Part shown: positions 1-9,300 of the stretch, piece after piece
Layout of the letters: every line of letters starts with the position of its first letter
Position numbering within the stretch: position 1 is the stretch's first letter
NCBI RefSeq assembly: GCF_036248255.1
Contig: NZ_CP109178.1
Span: 434,001 to 498,000, forward strand
From: Streptomyces sp. NBC_01717
GTDB lineage: Bacteria > Actinomycetota > Actinomycetes > Streptomycetales > Streptomycetaceae
DNA: 64,000 nt
Reading direction: 5' to 3'
Made by a program: the position numbers and the translations under genes
The notes under the pieces: model-generated
Database searches by the model: none
What the model saw: the letters and a program-made list of their open reading frames with translations, nothing else
Told to the model about the DNA's origin: nothing

Positions 1-558
1 CAGGGGCGGCGGCTCGGCAAGGACGGCAAGCCGATCTCGTTCAAGTTCAAGGTCCCCACCGCGTACACGGACTGGGTGGCGGCGGCGGAGATCCTCGTCA
101 AGAACCTCAAGGCGCTCGGACTGCAGGTCGAGCTGGACCGCACGTCGCCCGAAGCCCACGACGAGGACCGTGCGTACGGCCGCTACGACATGATGTTCGG
201 AGCGCACGGCGGCGACTGCAACATGTCCCTCGGTTTCGGCCACCCGCTCGGCAGTGACGGCACGGCCCCCATCGGCAAGCGGGCCTTCAGCAACGAGGTG
301 CGCTGGAAGGACAAGAAGACCGACGACCTGCTTGCCGATCTGCGGACCGCCAGCAGCAAGAGGGACCAGAAGAAGGCCGTCGCCGGCCTCGTCGAGATCA
401 TGCAGACCGAGGTTCCGATGATCCCGATCTGGTACGGAGCCAAGTGGTTCCAGTACGACACCACCAGGGCCGTCGGCTGGCCGAACGCGAAGAATCCGTA
501 CGCCGCCGGGGGCGACAACCTCATCCTGCTGACGCATCTGCGTCCGGCCAGGGGCTGA
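1..558 (+). CDS. ABC transporter solute-binding protein, family 5, C-terminal part
   Basis: The frame is open from base 1, so the start lies left of the window; about 185 codons of the C-terminal lobe are present. The segment has the tail of OppA/DppA-type binding proteins: a basic helix, then EVPMIPIWYG and an aromatic-rich stretch before the stop at 556-558. In this family the protein is an extracellular lipoprotein that hands peptides or, in many actinobacteria, oligosaccharides to the permease pair. The next gene starts five bases after the stop, so it leads an operon running to 4370. The substrate cannot be read from what is here; the carbohydrate enzymes that follow make a sugar plausible but do not prove it. 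Confidence 0.85.
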   Translation, partial: QGRRLGKDGKPISFKFKVPTAYTDWVAAAEILVKNLKALGLQVELDRTSPEAHDEDRAYGRYDMMFGAHGGDCNMSLGFGHPLGSDGTAPIGKRAFSNEVRWKDKKTDDLLADLRTASSKRDQKKAVAGLVEIMQTEVPMIPIWYGAKWFQYDTTRAVGWPNAKNPYAAGGDNLILLTHLRPARG

Positions 559-563
559 CCGGG

Positions 564-1559
564 ATGATCTACTTCATCCGCCGTGCCGGCTTCCTCCTGG
601 CCACCCTCTGGGCCGCGGTGACGCTGAACTTCCTGATCCCCCGGCTCCAGCCGGGGGATCCGGCCCAGGCGCTTCTGTCCCGTCTGGTGGGCAAGACCGG
701 CGTGATCGATCCGGACCAGCTGGCAGCCGTCCGCAAGATGCTCGGCGCCCCGGACGGAAACCTGCTCGCGCAGTACTGGGACTACCTCGGGGCGCTCGCT
801 CACGGGCAGTTCGGTATCTCGTACACCTATTACCCGTACAGCGTGGGCGACGTCGTCGCCCAGGCCGTGCCCTGGACCCTGATGCTGGTCGGCGTGACGC
901 AGATCCTGTCGTTCGTGATCGGCACGCTGCTCGGAGCCTGGGCCGCGTACCGGCGCAACAGCCGGGTCGACACGGTGATCACGCTGGGCTCGACCTTCGT
1001 GGGCACGCTGCCGTTCTTCTGGATCGCGCTGCTGCTGGTGTTCGTCTTCGCGATCAGTCTCAACTGGTTTCCCGAGGGCGGTGGTTACGGTGGCGGCAGC
1101 AGTCCGGGCTGGACCTGGCTGTTCTTCTCCGACGCCTTCCAGCACAGTGTGCTGCCCGCGGTCGCCCTGCTGATCACCGGACCGATCGGCTGGATCATCG
1201 GCATGCGCAACAACATGGTGCAGACCCTCGGCGAGGACTACGCGCGCCTCGCCCGCGCCAAGGGGCTGCCGCGGCGCCGGATCGCCCTGACATACGGCGC
1301 GCGGATCGCCATCCTGCCGAACGTCACGGGCTTCGCGATCGCGCTCGGCAGCATCCTCGGTGGCACCGTTCTCGTGGAAAGCATCTTCAGCTATCCGGGC
1401 CTGGGGCGGCTTCTCCTCGAAGCGGTCACCAACAAGGACTTCCCGCTCATGCAGGCGCTGTTCCTGTTCACCACCGTCGGGGTGCTGATCGCCAACTTCC
1501 TCGCCGATATGGCGTACGGGCTCCTGGACCCGCGGGTCCGGCGGACGGAGGCGGCATGA
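564..1559 (+). CDS. ABC transporter permease, DppB/OppB type
   Basis: Predicted 331-residue inner-membrane permease. The first membrane segment begins at once (MIYFIRRAGFLLATLW), followed by the periplasmic PGDPAQ stretch usual in DppB proteins. The cytoplasmic EAA loop (DYARLARAKGLPRRR) contacts the ATPase. An in-frame ATG at 444 lies inside the upstream gene; 564 is preferred because it follows that gene's stop and gives the normal family N-terminus. The stop overlaps the next start as ATGA (1556-1559), implying translational coupling to its DppC-type partner. Confidence 0.9.
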   Translation: MIYFIRRAGFLLATLWAAVTLNFLIPRLQPGDPAQALLSRLVGKTGVIDPDQLAAVRKMLGAPDGNLLAQYWDYLGALAHGQFGISYTYYPYSVGDVVAQAVPWTLMLVGVTQILSFVIGTLLGAWAAYRRNSRVDTVITLGSTFVGTLPFFWIALLLVFVFAISLNWFPEGGGYGGGSSPGWTWLFFSDAFQHSVLPAVALLITGPIGWIIGMRNNMVQTLGEDYARLARAKGLPRRRIALTYGARIAILPNVTGFAIALGSILGGTVLVESIFSYPGLGRLLLEAVTNKDFPLMQALFLFTTVGVLIANFLADMAYGLLDPRVRRTEAA

Positions 1560-2494
1560 CCATCGCGAACACCCCGAGCGCCACGACAGCGGCCACCGCC
1601 GGGGACACCGAAGGCGTACAGATCGCCGCGATCACCGCGGGCAGATCACGGCGGCTGCCCGGCTGGTTCCTCATCCTGTGGCGCAACGGCAAGTGCCGCA
1701 TCGGTCTGCTGCTCCTTGCCGCCTTCGTCCTGGTCGCGCTGTGTGCTCCGGTCATCGCCCCGTTCGCACCCCGCACGGACACCTTTGCCCTCTCCGAGGG
1801 ACCGACAGCCGCCCACTGGCTGGGAACCACGGCACGCGGCGAGGACGTCTTCTCGCAGCTCGTCTACGGAGCACGGACCTCACTGATCGTCGGCGTGGTG
1901 GCGGGCACGCTGTCCACCCTGATCGCGGTCGTCGTCGGGCTCACCGCCGGCTATCTGCAGGGCGTGGTGGACGAGGTGCTGTCGTTCTTCATCAACCTCG
2001 GCCTCGTCGTGCCGGTGCTGCCCCTGATGATCACTCTGGCGGCCTACGCGCCGGTCAAGGGCCTCGGGCTCATCATCATCGTGATCACCATCACCGGCTG
2101 GGCGTTCGGCGCCCGCGTCAAGCGCGCCCAGATCGTCACACTACGGACCCGCGACTACGTGACTGCCGCCAAGTTCGCAGGCGACAGTACCGCTCGGATC
2201 ATCGCGTTCGAGATCGCGCCCAACATGATCTCGCTGATCGTGGTCGACTTCATGGGATCGGCCCTCGGCGCGATCGGTGCCGAGGCCGGACTCGCCTTTC
2301 TCGGCCTGGGCGATCCCTCGACGACGAGCTGGGGCACCATGCTCAACCAGGCGAGCATGGGCGGCGCGATGACAACGGGCCAGTGGGCGTGGCTGATCGC
2401 GCCGGGGCTGGTACTCGCCCTCCTCGTCACCTCGTTCTCACTCATCAACTTCGGCGTCGACGCACTGAGCAACCCCCACCTGAGGGAGGACTGA
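1556..2494 (+). CDS. ABC transporter permease, DppC/OppC type
   Basis: A 312-residue second permease of the importer. A hydrophilic N-terminus of about 40 residues precedes the first helix, as in DppC proteins, then the sequence LGTTARGEDVFSQLVYGART, a DppC hallmark region. The EAA loop (DYVTAAKFAGDSTAR) and several hydrophobic segments follow. It overlaps the upstream permease by four bases and ends one base before the ATPase gene. It should pair with the DppB-type subunit to form the channel. Confidence 0.9.
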   Translation: MTIANTPSATTAATAGDTEGVQIAAITAGRSRRLPGWFLILWRNGKCRIGLLLLAAFVLVALCAPVIAPFAPRTDTFALSEGPTAAHWLGTTARGEDVFSQLVYGARTSLIVGVVAGTLSTLIAVVVGLTAGYLQGVVDEVLSFFINLGLVVPVLPLMITLAAYAPVKGLGLIIIVITITGWAFGARVKRAQIVTLRTRDYVTAAKFAGDSTARIIAFEIAPNMISLIVVDFMGSALGAIGAEAGLAFLGLGDPSTTSWGTMLNQASMGGAMTTGQWAWLIAPGLVLALLVTSFSLINFGVDALSNPHLRED

Positions 2495-2495
2495 G

Positions 2496-4370
2496 ATGGC
2501 TCTGCTCCAGGTCAAAGACCTCACCGTCACCTACAGTCCGCGCGGCGCCCGCGCCGTACGGGCCGTCAACCGGGTCGGTTTCGAGGTCGCCGAGGGCGAG
2601 TTCGTCGGCCTGCTCGGCGAGTCGGGCTGCGGCAAGTCGACCCTCGGCAACGCGATCCTGCGGCTCCTGGAGAAGCCCGCCTCGATCACCAGCGGCAGCA
2701 TCACGTTCGACGGACGCGACATCACGCACGCGGGCGAGGACGAGCTGCGGCCGCTGCGCTGGGCCGACCTGTCGACCGTCTTCCAGTCCAGCATGAACTC
2801 GCTCAACCCGGTGATCACTGTGCGAGAGCAGTTCGCCGACACCTTTGCCGCGCACCCCGAGGCTGCGGGCGAGAACCTGGACGTGGACGAACGCGCGGGC
2901 GAGCTGATGGAGTTGGTGTCGCTCGAGCGAGGCGTGCTGAAGCGCTACCCGCACGAGTTGTCCGGCGGTATGAAGCAGCGTGTCGCTCTCGCGCTCGCCC
3001 TCGCGCTCCGGCCCCGGTTCGTGCTTCTCGACGAGCCGACCACCGGCCTCGACGTGGTCGTCCAGCGCGACATCCTCGACCGGCTCCGGGAGCTGCAGCG
3101 ACAGCTCGGCTTCGCCGTGCTGTTCATCAGCCACGACCTCGGTACGGTCATGGAGATGGCCGACCGCGTGATGGTGATGTACGCGGGCGAGATCGTCGAG
3201 AACCAACCCGCCGCCGACATGGTCGCCGCCCAACTGCACCCCTACAGCACCGGCCTGCTCGGCTCGTACGCCGATCCCCGCGACGAGGTCGTCCACGTCG
3301 CCTTCATACCCGGCCGGCCGCCGGACCTGTCCCGCGAGCACGCGGGCTGTCTGTTCGAGCCGCGCTGCGCAGTCGCCGTCGACGCCTGCCGCACCCGGCA
3401 CCCCGAGCTGCTGCCCGCCGCACACGGCCAGGCCCGCTGCCTGCTCGTCGAAGAGTCCGCGGGCGCCGGGGCGCCGCCGGGGCAGGCAGCCTCGGCCGAT
3501 CGCCCCACCTCGGTGTTCTCCGCCCCCGCGGGTGCCCGCGACCGGGGCGCCGTCGACGCCGAGCCGGTGCTGGTCGTGGAGCACGCTAGCAAGACGTACA
3601 GGACGAAACGCGGCCTGCGGACCACGACCGTCCAGGCCGTGGACGACGTGTCGTTCGCACTGCGGCCGGGGCGCGTCAGCGCCCTCGTCGGCCAGAGCGG
3701 CTCGGGCAAGACCACCATCGCCCGGCTTATCACCGGGGTGGAGCGGCCCACCACCGGAGCCGTCCGCTTCAAGGACGAGCGCGTGGACAAGCTGCGGCGT
3801 CGGGCCCTACGCGGCTACCGACGGCATGTGCAGCTGGTCTTTCAGGACCCGTTCTCCGCGCTCAACCCCACCCGTACGGTCGCCTACTCGCTCAGCCGGC
3901 CGCTGCGGAACCACCTGGGCATGGACCGGCAACAGGCCCGTACCCGCGCCGCGGAACTCCTCGAGACTGTCGGTATGAGCCCCGCCGAACAGTATCTGGA
4001 CAAGCTCCCCAATCAGCTCTCGGGCGGGCAGCGGCAGCGGGTCGTCATCGCGCGGGCACTCGCACCGGAGCCGGAGGTGCTCGTCGCCGACGAGCCGATC
4101 TCGATGCTGGACGTGTCCATCCGCGCCGAGATCGTCGAACTTCTCGACCGGCTCGTACGCGACCGGGGCATCGCGATGCTCTACATAACGCACGACCTGC
4201 TCAGCGCCCGGCTCCTCGCCGACGAGGTACTCGTGCTCAACAAGGGCATCCTGGTCGAGCACGGGCCCACGCTCACCGTGATCGGCGAGGCCAAGGATCC
4301 GTATACGCGCAAGCTGCTTGCGGCGATTCCCCGGCCGGGCAGAACGCGAACGGAGACCGTCGGGGCGTGA
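2496..4370 (+). CDS. Fused double ABC ATPase, OppD-OppF type
   Basis: A 624-residue protein carrying both ATPases of an Opp/Dpp importer in one chain. Domain 1 has Walker A GESGCGKST (residues 41-49), signature LSGGMKQR and Walker B followed by DEPTTGLD. It ends in the oligopeptide-transporter cysteine tail (GCLFEPRC...ARC). A roughly 45-residue Ala/Gly/Pro linker leads to domain 2 with GQSGSGKTT, LSGGQRQR and DEPISMLD. Most family members keep D and F as separate genes; the fusion is common in actinobacteria. It is the last gene of the operon and is followed directly by a strong hairpin. Confidence 0.93.
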   Translation: MALLQVKDLTVTYSPRGARAVRAVNRVGFEVAEGEFVGLLGESGCGKSTLGNAILRLLEKPASITSGSITFDGRDITHAGEDELRPLRWADLSTVFQSSMNSLNPVITVREQFADTFAAHPEAAGENLDVDERAGELMELVSLERGVLKRYPHELSGGMKQRVALALALALRPRFVLLDEPTTGLDVVVQRDILDRLRELQRQLGFAVLFISHDLGTVMEMADRVMVMYAGEIVENQPAADMVAAQLHPYSTGLLGSYADPRDEVVHVAFIPGRPPDLSREHAGCLFEPRCAVAVDACRTRHPELLPAAHGQARCLLVEESAGAGAPPGQAASADRPTSVFSAPAGARDRGAVDAEPVLVVEHASKTYRTKRGLRTTTVQAVDDVSFALRPGRVSALVGQSGSGKTTIARLITGVERPTTGAVRFKDERVDKLRRRALRGYRRHVQLVFQDPFSALNPTRTVAYSLSRPLRNHLGMDRQQARTRAAELLETVGMSPAEQYLDKLPNQLSGGQRQRVVIARALAPEPEVLVADEPISMLDVSIRAEIVELLDRLVRDRGIAMLYITHDLLSARLLADEVLVLNKGILVEHGPTLTVIGEAKDPYTRKLLAAIPRPGRTRTETVGA

Positions 4371-4410
4371 CAAGGGGGGCTCACCGCGTGAAACGGTGAG
4401 CCCCCCTTGT
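4370..4410. terminator. Strong hairpin terminator after the peptide-type ABC operon
   Basis: A nearly perfect inverted repeat, with arms starting ACAAGGGGGGCTCACCG and its complement around a short loop (about 4387-4393). It begins at the last base of the ATPase stop codon. It may also serve the opposite-strand GH39 gene ending at 4550. Confidence 0.85.
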
Positions 4411-4549
4411 GGCGCTTGCGGCAGGGCACGAGCGGCGCAGCCGGTACCCGGGGAGAGCGGTGACGGCCGACCGCGTCAGCGTGGCCCCCTCGTCGCCCCG
4501 CCGGCCCCGTGCGCACGGACCGGCGGGACCGGAGCGGAGACCACGACCG

Positions 4550-6430
4550 TCAAGGACTCACCTGCACGAGGACCGCGGACGGCTGAGGCAGTTCGAGCGT
4601 GAGGAATACCGCGTCCCTGGTGTGCTTCAGCGCTGCGGGCTCGGCCACCAGCGCGTCCGCTGAACGCAGTTGGGCCCATTGCTCGTCGGTGGGCCAGTCG
4701 CTCACCCCGAGGCGCCCGGCCAGCGTGGTGACATCGCCGTGCTCCGCGTCGAGGCGGGTGATCCGCGCGGTGGCACCCTCGCCGAGGCCGTCGAGGCGCA
4801 GTCGGACCGTACGTGCCAGGGCGGCGTCGCCCTGGGCCTTCTGCTGGTCGAGTGTGTGGTTCCAGAGCAGGATACCGAGCGAGCCGTCGTCGTGCCGCGA
4901 AGCCCACGACTGTACGAGTCCGTCGGCGCCGTCGCCCTGTGCGGTCACCGGAAGCTGCGTGCGGCCGAGGCGGGAGAGCAGCCACAGTGCGTGGTAGCGC
5001 GCCTTGGCGATTCCGCCCACCGTGATCAGGCCGAACCCGCCGTGCAACAGCCTGGGCGGCCGGCCGAGCTCCTCGAAGTGATCACTGGCCACCCAGTACG
5101 AGAGCGCCTCCATCCGTCCCGCCGCGGAACGCATCCCGTGCAGCAGGAACGTAGCCGATGAGACGGTGTCGTTGACCGGGTTGAAGTGGGATGGCGTGAC
5201 GCCCCACTCGGTCCACACGATGCGCGCCGTACTGCCGTATCGCTCCAGCGTGGGGCGCAGGTCCAGCGGCGCGTTGCCGTAGGTGTGGGTGGTGACGAAG
5301 TCGACCGGTGAACCGGAGCGGGCGGTGTGCTCCAGGAGCTCGTCCACCCAGGCCGCGGCCGCCGAGGACGGGCCGCCCACGGCAAGTCGCGGGTCGACCG
5401 ACTTCACTGCGGATGCGGTCACGTCGTACAGGTGCATCCACATGTCGCGCGTACTGGACCAGAAAACCCCAAGGTTGGCTTCGTTCCACACCTCGAAGTC
5501 CCAGCCGAGCACCTCGTCCTCGCCGTAACGGTCCATCAGATGCCGTACCAGGGCGCTGATCAGGTCGTGCCAGCGGTCCCAGCTCTTGGGCGGCGAGACG
5601 ATGGCGCCGTACTCGAACACGGTCTTCCCGTTGTCGCTCGCCAAGTCCTGCGGCATGAATCCGAGTTCGACACAGGGTCGCAGGCCGATCGCCGTGATCC
5701 GGTCGTAGACCTCGTCGACCAGGGTGAAGTCGTACACGGGTTCGCCGTCGACCTCGCGATAGACGCCCAGGTCGTCATGGAGGATCGCGTGCGCCCGCAC
5801 CGCATGGACGCCGATCTCGTCGTGCACCCGGCGCAGCGCGGCCTCCAGCTCGGTGCCGATCGTCCTGCCGCCGGAGGTCTCGGTGCACAACAGCTGGCTC
5901 AGCCGCTCGCTTCCGATCATCGGCTGCCATGGTCGGGACAGCGGCTCACCGGCAGCCGCGGCGTCCACCGCCAACGCGACCTGGGGAACTGCGCCTTCGG
6001 GCTTCGCCGAGCCGCCGGTCACCACGTCGCCCGGCCGGCCGCATTCGGTCACGGTCGGAACGGATGCGACCGCGTAGTCGTAGACGACTCCCGGCTCGCC
6101 GGTGGTGTCGACGTACCAGACGTCCGGAATGGCCAGTACGTCGCGGCCGAGGTGGTCCACCGGCTTGAGTTCGTCCCGCGGTGCCCCGGCCGGGGCCCGG
6201 TGCACCAGGTAGCCGATGGCTTGCTCGACGGGCTGCCAGCGCAGCAGCACGTGTCCGGTGCCCTGCGTGAGGGTGAGTCCGGCCGGGGGCGGCAGATCGG
6301 GGGCGGGGGCCGTCACACGGGTGTCGGACCGGGTGGTGATCCGCTGTTCCCAGTCCTGGCGAGCCGTGAGATCGCGGCCCGCGCCGCTCTCGCAGCCGCT
6401 CTCCGCAACGCGCTCGATGCCGGTGCTCAT
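4550..6430 (-). CDS. Glycoside hydrolase family 39-type enzyme with N-terminal FN3-like domain
   Basis: A 626-residue protein. Residues about 40-140 resemble a fibronectin type III module (GHVLLRWQPVEQAIGYLVHR). A TIM-barrel of the GH39 (beta-xylosidase/iduronidase) kind follows: the acid/base lies in DFEVWNEANL (Glu317) and the nucleophile in IVWTEWG (Glu408). A beta-sandwich C-terminus is expected from about 500 on. No signal peptide is visible, so it is probably intracellular. Start 6430 is chosen because GGAGG sits just upstream; an in-frame ATG at 6481 lacks this. A perfect LacI-type palindrome at 6504-6517 probably controls it. The family assignment is good; the sugar (xylose, glucuronate or other) is not determined. 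Confidence 0.82.
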   Translation of the reverse strand: MSTGIERVAESGCESGAGRDLTARQDWEQRITTRSDTRVTAPAPDLPPPAGLTLTQGTGHVLLRWQPVEQAIGYLVHRAPAGAPRDELKPVDHLGRDVLAIPDVWYVDTTGEPGVVYDYAVASVPTVTECGRPGDVVTGGSAKPEGAVPQVALAVDAAAAGEPLSRPWQPMIGSERLSQLLCTETSGGRTIGTELEAALRRVHDEIGVHAVRAHAILHDDLGVYREVDGEPVYDFTLVDEVYDRITAIGLRPCVELGFMPQDLASDNGKTVFEYGAIVSPPKSWDRWHDLISALVRHLMDRYGEDEVLGWDFEVWNEANLGVFWSSTRDMWMHLYDVTASAVKSVDPRLAVGGPSSAAAAWVDELLEHTARSGSPVDFVTTHTYGNAPLDLRPTLERYGSTARIVWTEWGVTPSHFNPVNDTVSSATFLLHGMRSAAGRMEALSYWVASDHFEELGRPPRLLHGGFGLITVGGIAKARYHALWLLSRLGRTQLPVTAQGDGADGLVQSWASRHDDGSLGILLWNHTLDQQKAQGDAALARTVRLRLDGLGEGATARITRLDAEHGDVTTLAGRLGVSDWPTDEQWAQLRSADALVAEPAALKHTRDAVFLTLELPQPSAVLVQVSP

Positions 6431-6503
6431 CAGTCCTCCAGGCCGTCGTTCGCAGACATGTCCCTGGTCCCGGACGCTCACGGGACGGGTGGGTGTCCGG
6501 TCG

Positions 6504-6517
6504 TGAAACCGGTTTCA
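6504..6517. promoter_or_regulatory. LacI-family operator, perfect 14-bp palindrome
   Basis: TGAAACCGGTTTCA is its own reverse complement and matches the general LacI-family operator shape with a central CG. It lies 74 bases upstream of the GH39 start. The only LacI-type regulator in the window is at 10548-11597, so that protein is the first candidate to bind here. Confidence 0.7.
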
Positions 6518-6653
6518 GGATCAGCTCACAGCACCCCAGGCCGCATGTCAAGACCGTGATCCCTTGGGGCCGTCGGACCGTACGGGGCTTATGAGCAACT
6601 GCAGTTGGGGTTCCCGTGAGCCCCGAGCCCGGATCCCACCGGAGCGTCTCCGC

Positions 6654-7472
6654 TCACGACGCCCGGTACGCGCGCGGCGGCATGCCGAAGTGCGCGCGGA
6701 ACCGTCGGGAGAAGTGAAACTCGTCGGCGAAGCCCAGTGTCCTGGCGATCTCACGATGGGTCATGTCGGTGAGTCGCAGCAGCGTCGCCGCTGCCTGCAG
6801 ACGCCGCACGCTGCGGAAGGCGGACGGTGTCTGACCGACCTCCGTGGTGAATCGGCGGCGGAACGTGTCGTACGTCAGGCCCGACTCCGCCGCGACGGTC
6901 TCCAGATCCACGCTGCCCGTGAGGTCGTCGGACAGCCGGCTCACGCCCTGGGCGACCTCTGGACTGAGGTCGGGTGCGGAACCGTCGGGCGCTCCGCCCG
7001 AGTCCGCGGCGTCGTGCAACCAGTCAACCAGCGCGAACAGTTGGTGCTCCGCGGCACGCTGCGAGCGCGGCGGCGTCCGCAGCACACTGCGTAGCGCCTC
7101 GATCGAGGGCACGGGGCGCGGGTAGCGGGGCCCGGCGACCGTGAGACCGCTCAGCTCGGCCACGGAGTCGAACAGCGGACCCGTGAAGACGACGAAGAGC
7201 TCCGTCCAGCGCCGCCCCGGGTCGGTTCCGTACCAGTGCGGGACGCCGGGCGGCACGATCGTGTGCGCGCCGGGCAGGAGCCGCTCCTCGCGCCCTTCGG
7301 CGTCTCGATAGGTACCCTCGCCCTCAAGGACGACTGAGAGAACGTACTGGTCCATGACTCGCAGGGTCGAGGGCATGATCGGTTCGTCGTCGACCACCTC
7401 GCCCGCGAGTACCACCTGACCGAGCCGTGTCACGGGCCCCTCCGCGACCGCGACGACCGTACGCACACCCAT
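6654..7472 (-). CDS. AraC-family transcriptional regulator
   Basis: A 272-residue protein with an N-terminal cupin-like sensor (GEGTYRDAEGREERLLPGAH and VPPGVPHWYG fit the AraC_binding barrel). The C-terminal double helix-turn-helix covers about residues 180-268 (VDLETVAAESGLTYDTFRRR, then HREIARTLGFADEFHFSRRF). Such proteins sense sugars or related small molecules. It is transcribed away from the dioxygenase/cupin/ROK operon, with 144 bases between the two starts, and so probably regulates that operon and itself. Confidence 0.9.
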   Translation of the reverse strand: MGVRTVVAVAEGPVTRLGQVVLAGEVVDDEPIMPSTLRVMDQYVLSVVLEGEGTYRDAEGREERLLPGAHTIVPPGVPHWYGTDPGRRWTELFVVFTGPLFDSVAELSGLTVAGPRYPRPVPSIEALRSVLRTPPRSQRAAEHQLFALVDWLHDAADSGGAPDGSAPDLSPEVAQGVSRLSDDLTGSVDLETVAAESGLTYDTFRRRFTTEVGQTPSAFRSVRRLQAAATLLRLTDMTHREIARTLGFADEFHFSRRFRAHFGMPPRAYRAS

Positions 7473-7616
7473 GCGAGCGACTGTACCGGCGCCAAAACGT
7501 TCATGTCCGTGCCGCCCACGTACATTCCACGGCCCTCGCCCGTCGCCCTAGCGTCGAGGGCGTAGGGATCACTCCCGTCCGAAGCACTCCCGTCCCGCAT
7601 GGTCCAGGAGGCCCCC
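7473..7616. promoter_or_regulatory. Divergent promoter region between AraC regulator and PhyH operon
   Basis: This 144-base gap separates opposing starts. It contains AAAACGTT at 7494-7501, an octamer that recurs at 18124-18131 in front of the GH3 gene. GGAGG (about 7607-7611) precedes the dioxygenase start. No clear -35/-10 pair was picked out by eye. Confidence 0.45.
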
Positions 7617-8393
7617 ATGACAGCGACCCCCACCGTACGCAGCGGTCTGGTGACGCCCGAACTGCGCGAACAATACGAGAACGAGGGCTACTTCGTCCTT
7701 GAGAAGGCGCTCACCGACGAGCAGCTCCAGCTGTTGCGTAGCGGCGCGCAGTACTCGATCGACCGGCTCGATGCCGAGATGGACGCAGCCGGCGTCGACC
7801 GGATCGGCATCAACCATCGAGGCAAGCGCTACTTCAGCAACATGATCTACCAGCAACGACCGGAGCTTCGGCAGTTCCTGTTCAGCGACACCGTCGCCGA
7901 GATCTGCAGGGCCACCCTTGGCGAGGACGCCTACCTCTTCTGGGAGCAGTACGTCATCAAGGCGGGCGATCCGGCGACGGCGTTCGCCTGGCACCAGGAC
8001 TCCGGCTACGTGCATGAGGATCACGAGCCCTACGTGACCGTGTGGATCGCGCTCGACGACGTCACCGAGGACAACGGCCCGGTCTATCTGCTGCCGTACT
8101 CGCGCTCCGGAATCAAGTCGTACGTGAAGCACATCACGGACCCTTCGACCAACGACCGGGTCTGCTACTTCGGCTCCGACCCCGGCATCCCGATGACCGC
8201 ACCGGCGGGCTCCATCGTGGTGTTCTCGAGCGTCGTGATGCACCGCAGCGGCCCCAACTTCACCGACCGCAACCGGCGGGTGTACATCGCGCAGTACTCC
8301 AAGGAGATCATCACCGCCAAGGACGACGCGGCCACGCCGCAGGGAGCCGTCGAACGTTTCCTCGACGGCGGCGAGGTCGTGGCGGACATCTGA
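7617..8393 (+). CDS. Phytanoyl-CoA dioxygenase (PhyH) family Fe(II)/2-oxoglutarate oxygenase
   Basis: A 258-residue protein of the PhyH superfamily. The Fe(II) triad is visible: His126 and Asp128 in FAWHQDSGY and distal His209 in VVMHRSGPNF, with Arg220 nearby as a likely 2-oxoglutarate ligand. The family hydroxylates many small molecules with O2 and 2-oxoglutarate, so the substrate is open. ATG 7617 is chosen over 7599 because an AGGAGG-like site precedes it at the right distance. A bicupin and a ROK protein follow closely, suggesting a small pathway acting on a sugar or sugar-like acid. A second, unrelated PhyH gene lies at 21865-22698. Confidence 0.85.
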   Translation: MTATPTVRSGLVTPELREQYENEGYFVLEKALTDEQLQLLRSGAQYSIDRLDAEMDAAGVDRIGINHRGKRYFSNMIYQQRPELRQFLFSDTVAEICRATLGEDAYLFWEQYVIKAGDPATAFAWHQDSGYVHEDHEPYVTVWIALDDVTEDNGPVYLLPYSRSGIKSYVKHITDPSTNDRVCYFGSDPGIPMTAPAGSIVVFSSVVMHRSGPNFTDRNRRVYIAQYSKEIITAKDDAATPQGAVERFLDGGEVVADI

Positions 8394-8412
8394 AACGGGA
8401 GGGAGCGGGAAG

Positions 8413-9300
8413 ATGAGGAAAGATGCGATGAGCGAAGCCGTCCGACGACCGACACCGCGCCCCACCTACGACCACCCCACCGTCATCCGGCAGCAGGACG
8501 CGGTGCGCCATCTGTGGGGCGACCCGAACGGTTCGGGCCATGTCAGCGACCAGGTGTACGTGTCCTCAGCGGACCTGCATGTACTGCAGTTCACGCTCAC
8601 CCCGCGCGGACGGTATGTGCACTCGGCGATGAACCCCACCGTGTTCGGCGCCGACGTGGCGTACGTCGTGCTCGAGGGGGAACTCGTCCTGATCGATCCG
8701 GAGCACGGCGAGGTTCGTCCGCTCACGGCGGGGGACGTCGGATTCTTCCGCCGCGACACCTGGAACCACGCGGTGAACCCCCGCCACGAGCCCGTACGCG
8801 TACTGGAGTTCTTCTCCCCGCCGCCGTCACGCAACACCGCTTCGCCCTATGCGCGCAGCAAGCCGCTCCTGGCGGAAACGCACTATCGCGACGCCCGTTG
8901 GGACAGGCGGTGGCCGGCCGCGCAGGCCGAGCGGGACGCTGCCGCCCGTCTTCACGTCGTACGCGACGAGGACCAGTTGCACTGGCTTCCCGAGGAGGAC
9001 GGCGGCCATCTGGCGGGGACTGCGGTCGACACCGAGTATCTGACCGTCACGCGCGGGCGGCTCTCACCCGGGCACACGGGAGAGGTGCACACCACGCTCG
9101 ACGAGACCGTGCTGTACGTCACGGACGGCACGCTGTATGTCCATCTTCCCGCGCACGACGGCCCGGCATGGCATCGCGTCGAACCGGACGACGCCGCCTA
9201 CCTGCCGAAGGGGACCGCGTACCGGCTGGTGGACGTCGACGGCAGCGGGGCCCGCTACTGGGCGGGCGCCGGGCGCGTACCGGAGGGATGGCAGCCGTGA
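8413..9300 (+). CDS. Bicupin-domain protein
   Basis: A 295-residue protein with two beta-barrel modules. The first (about residues 45-130) has HSAMNPTVFGADVAYVVLEG and a later FFRRDTWNHAV segment; the second (about 195-285) has HTGEVHTTLDETVLYVTDG and LPKGTAYRL. The His/Glu spacing suggests a metal site in at least the second barrel. Cupins include isomerases, dioxygenases and epimerases, so no reaction is claimed. The gene begins 19 bases after the PhyH stop with a GGAGGGAGCGGGAAG leader. Its stop overlaps the GTG of the ROK gene, so the three are one unit. Confidence 0.8.
   Translation: MRKDAMSEAVRRPTPRPTYDHPTVIRQQDAVRHLWGDPNGSGHVSDQVYVSSADLHVLQFTLTPRGRYVHSAMNPTVFGADVAYVVLEGELVLIDPEHGEVRPLTAGDVGFFRRDTWNHAVNPRHEPVRVLEFFSPPPSRNTASPYARSKPLLAETHYRDARWDRRWPAAQAERDAAARLHVVRDEDQLHWLPEEDGGHLAGTAVDTEYLTVTRGRLSPGHTGEVHTTLDETVLYVTDGTLYVHLPAHDGPAWHRVEPDDAAYLPKGTAYRLVDVDGSGARYWAGAGRVPEGWQP

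Noticed and set aside
183..1145. Long minus-strand open frame (320 codons) opposite the binding-protein and permease genes
   Set aside because: Arg/Gln-rich antisense shadow of strongly supported plus-strand genes; no motif.
2445..3584. Long minus-strand frame opposite the fused ATPase
   Set aside because: Overlaps a clear double ABC ATPase; composition typical of antisense reading in high-GC DNA.
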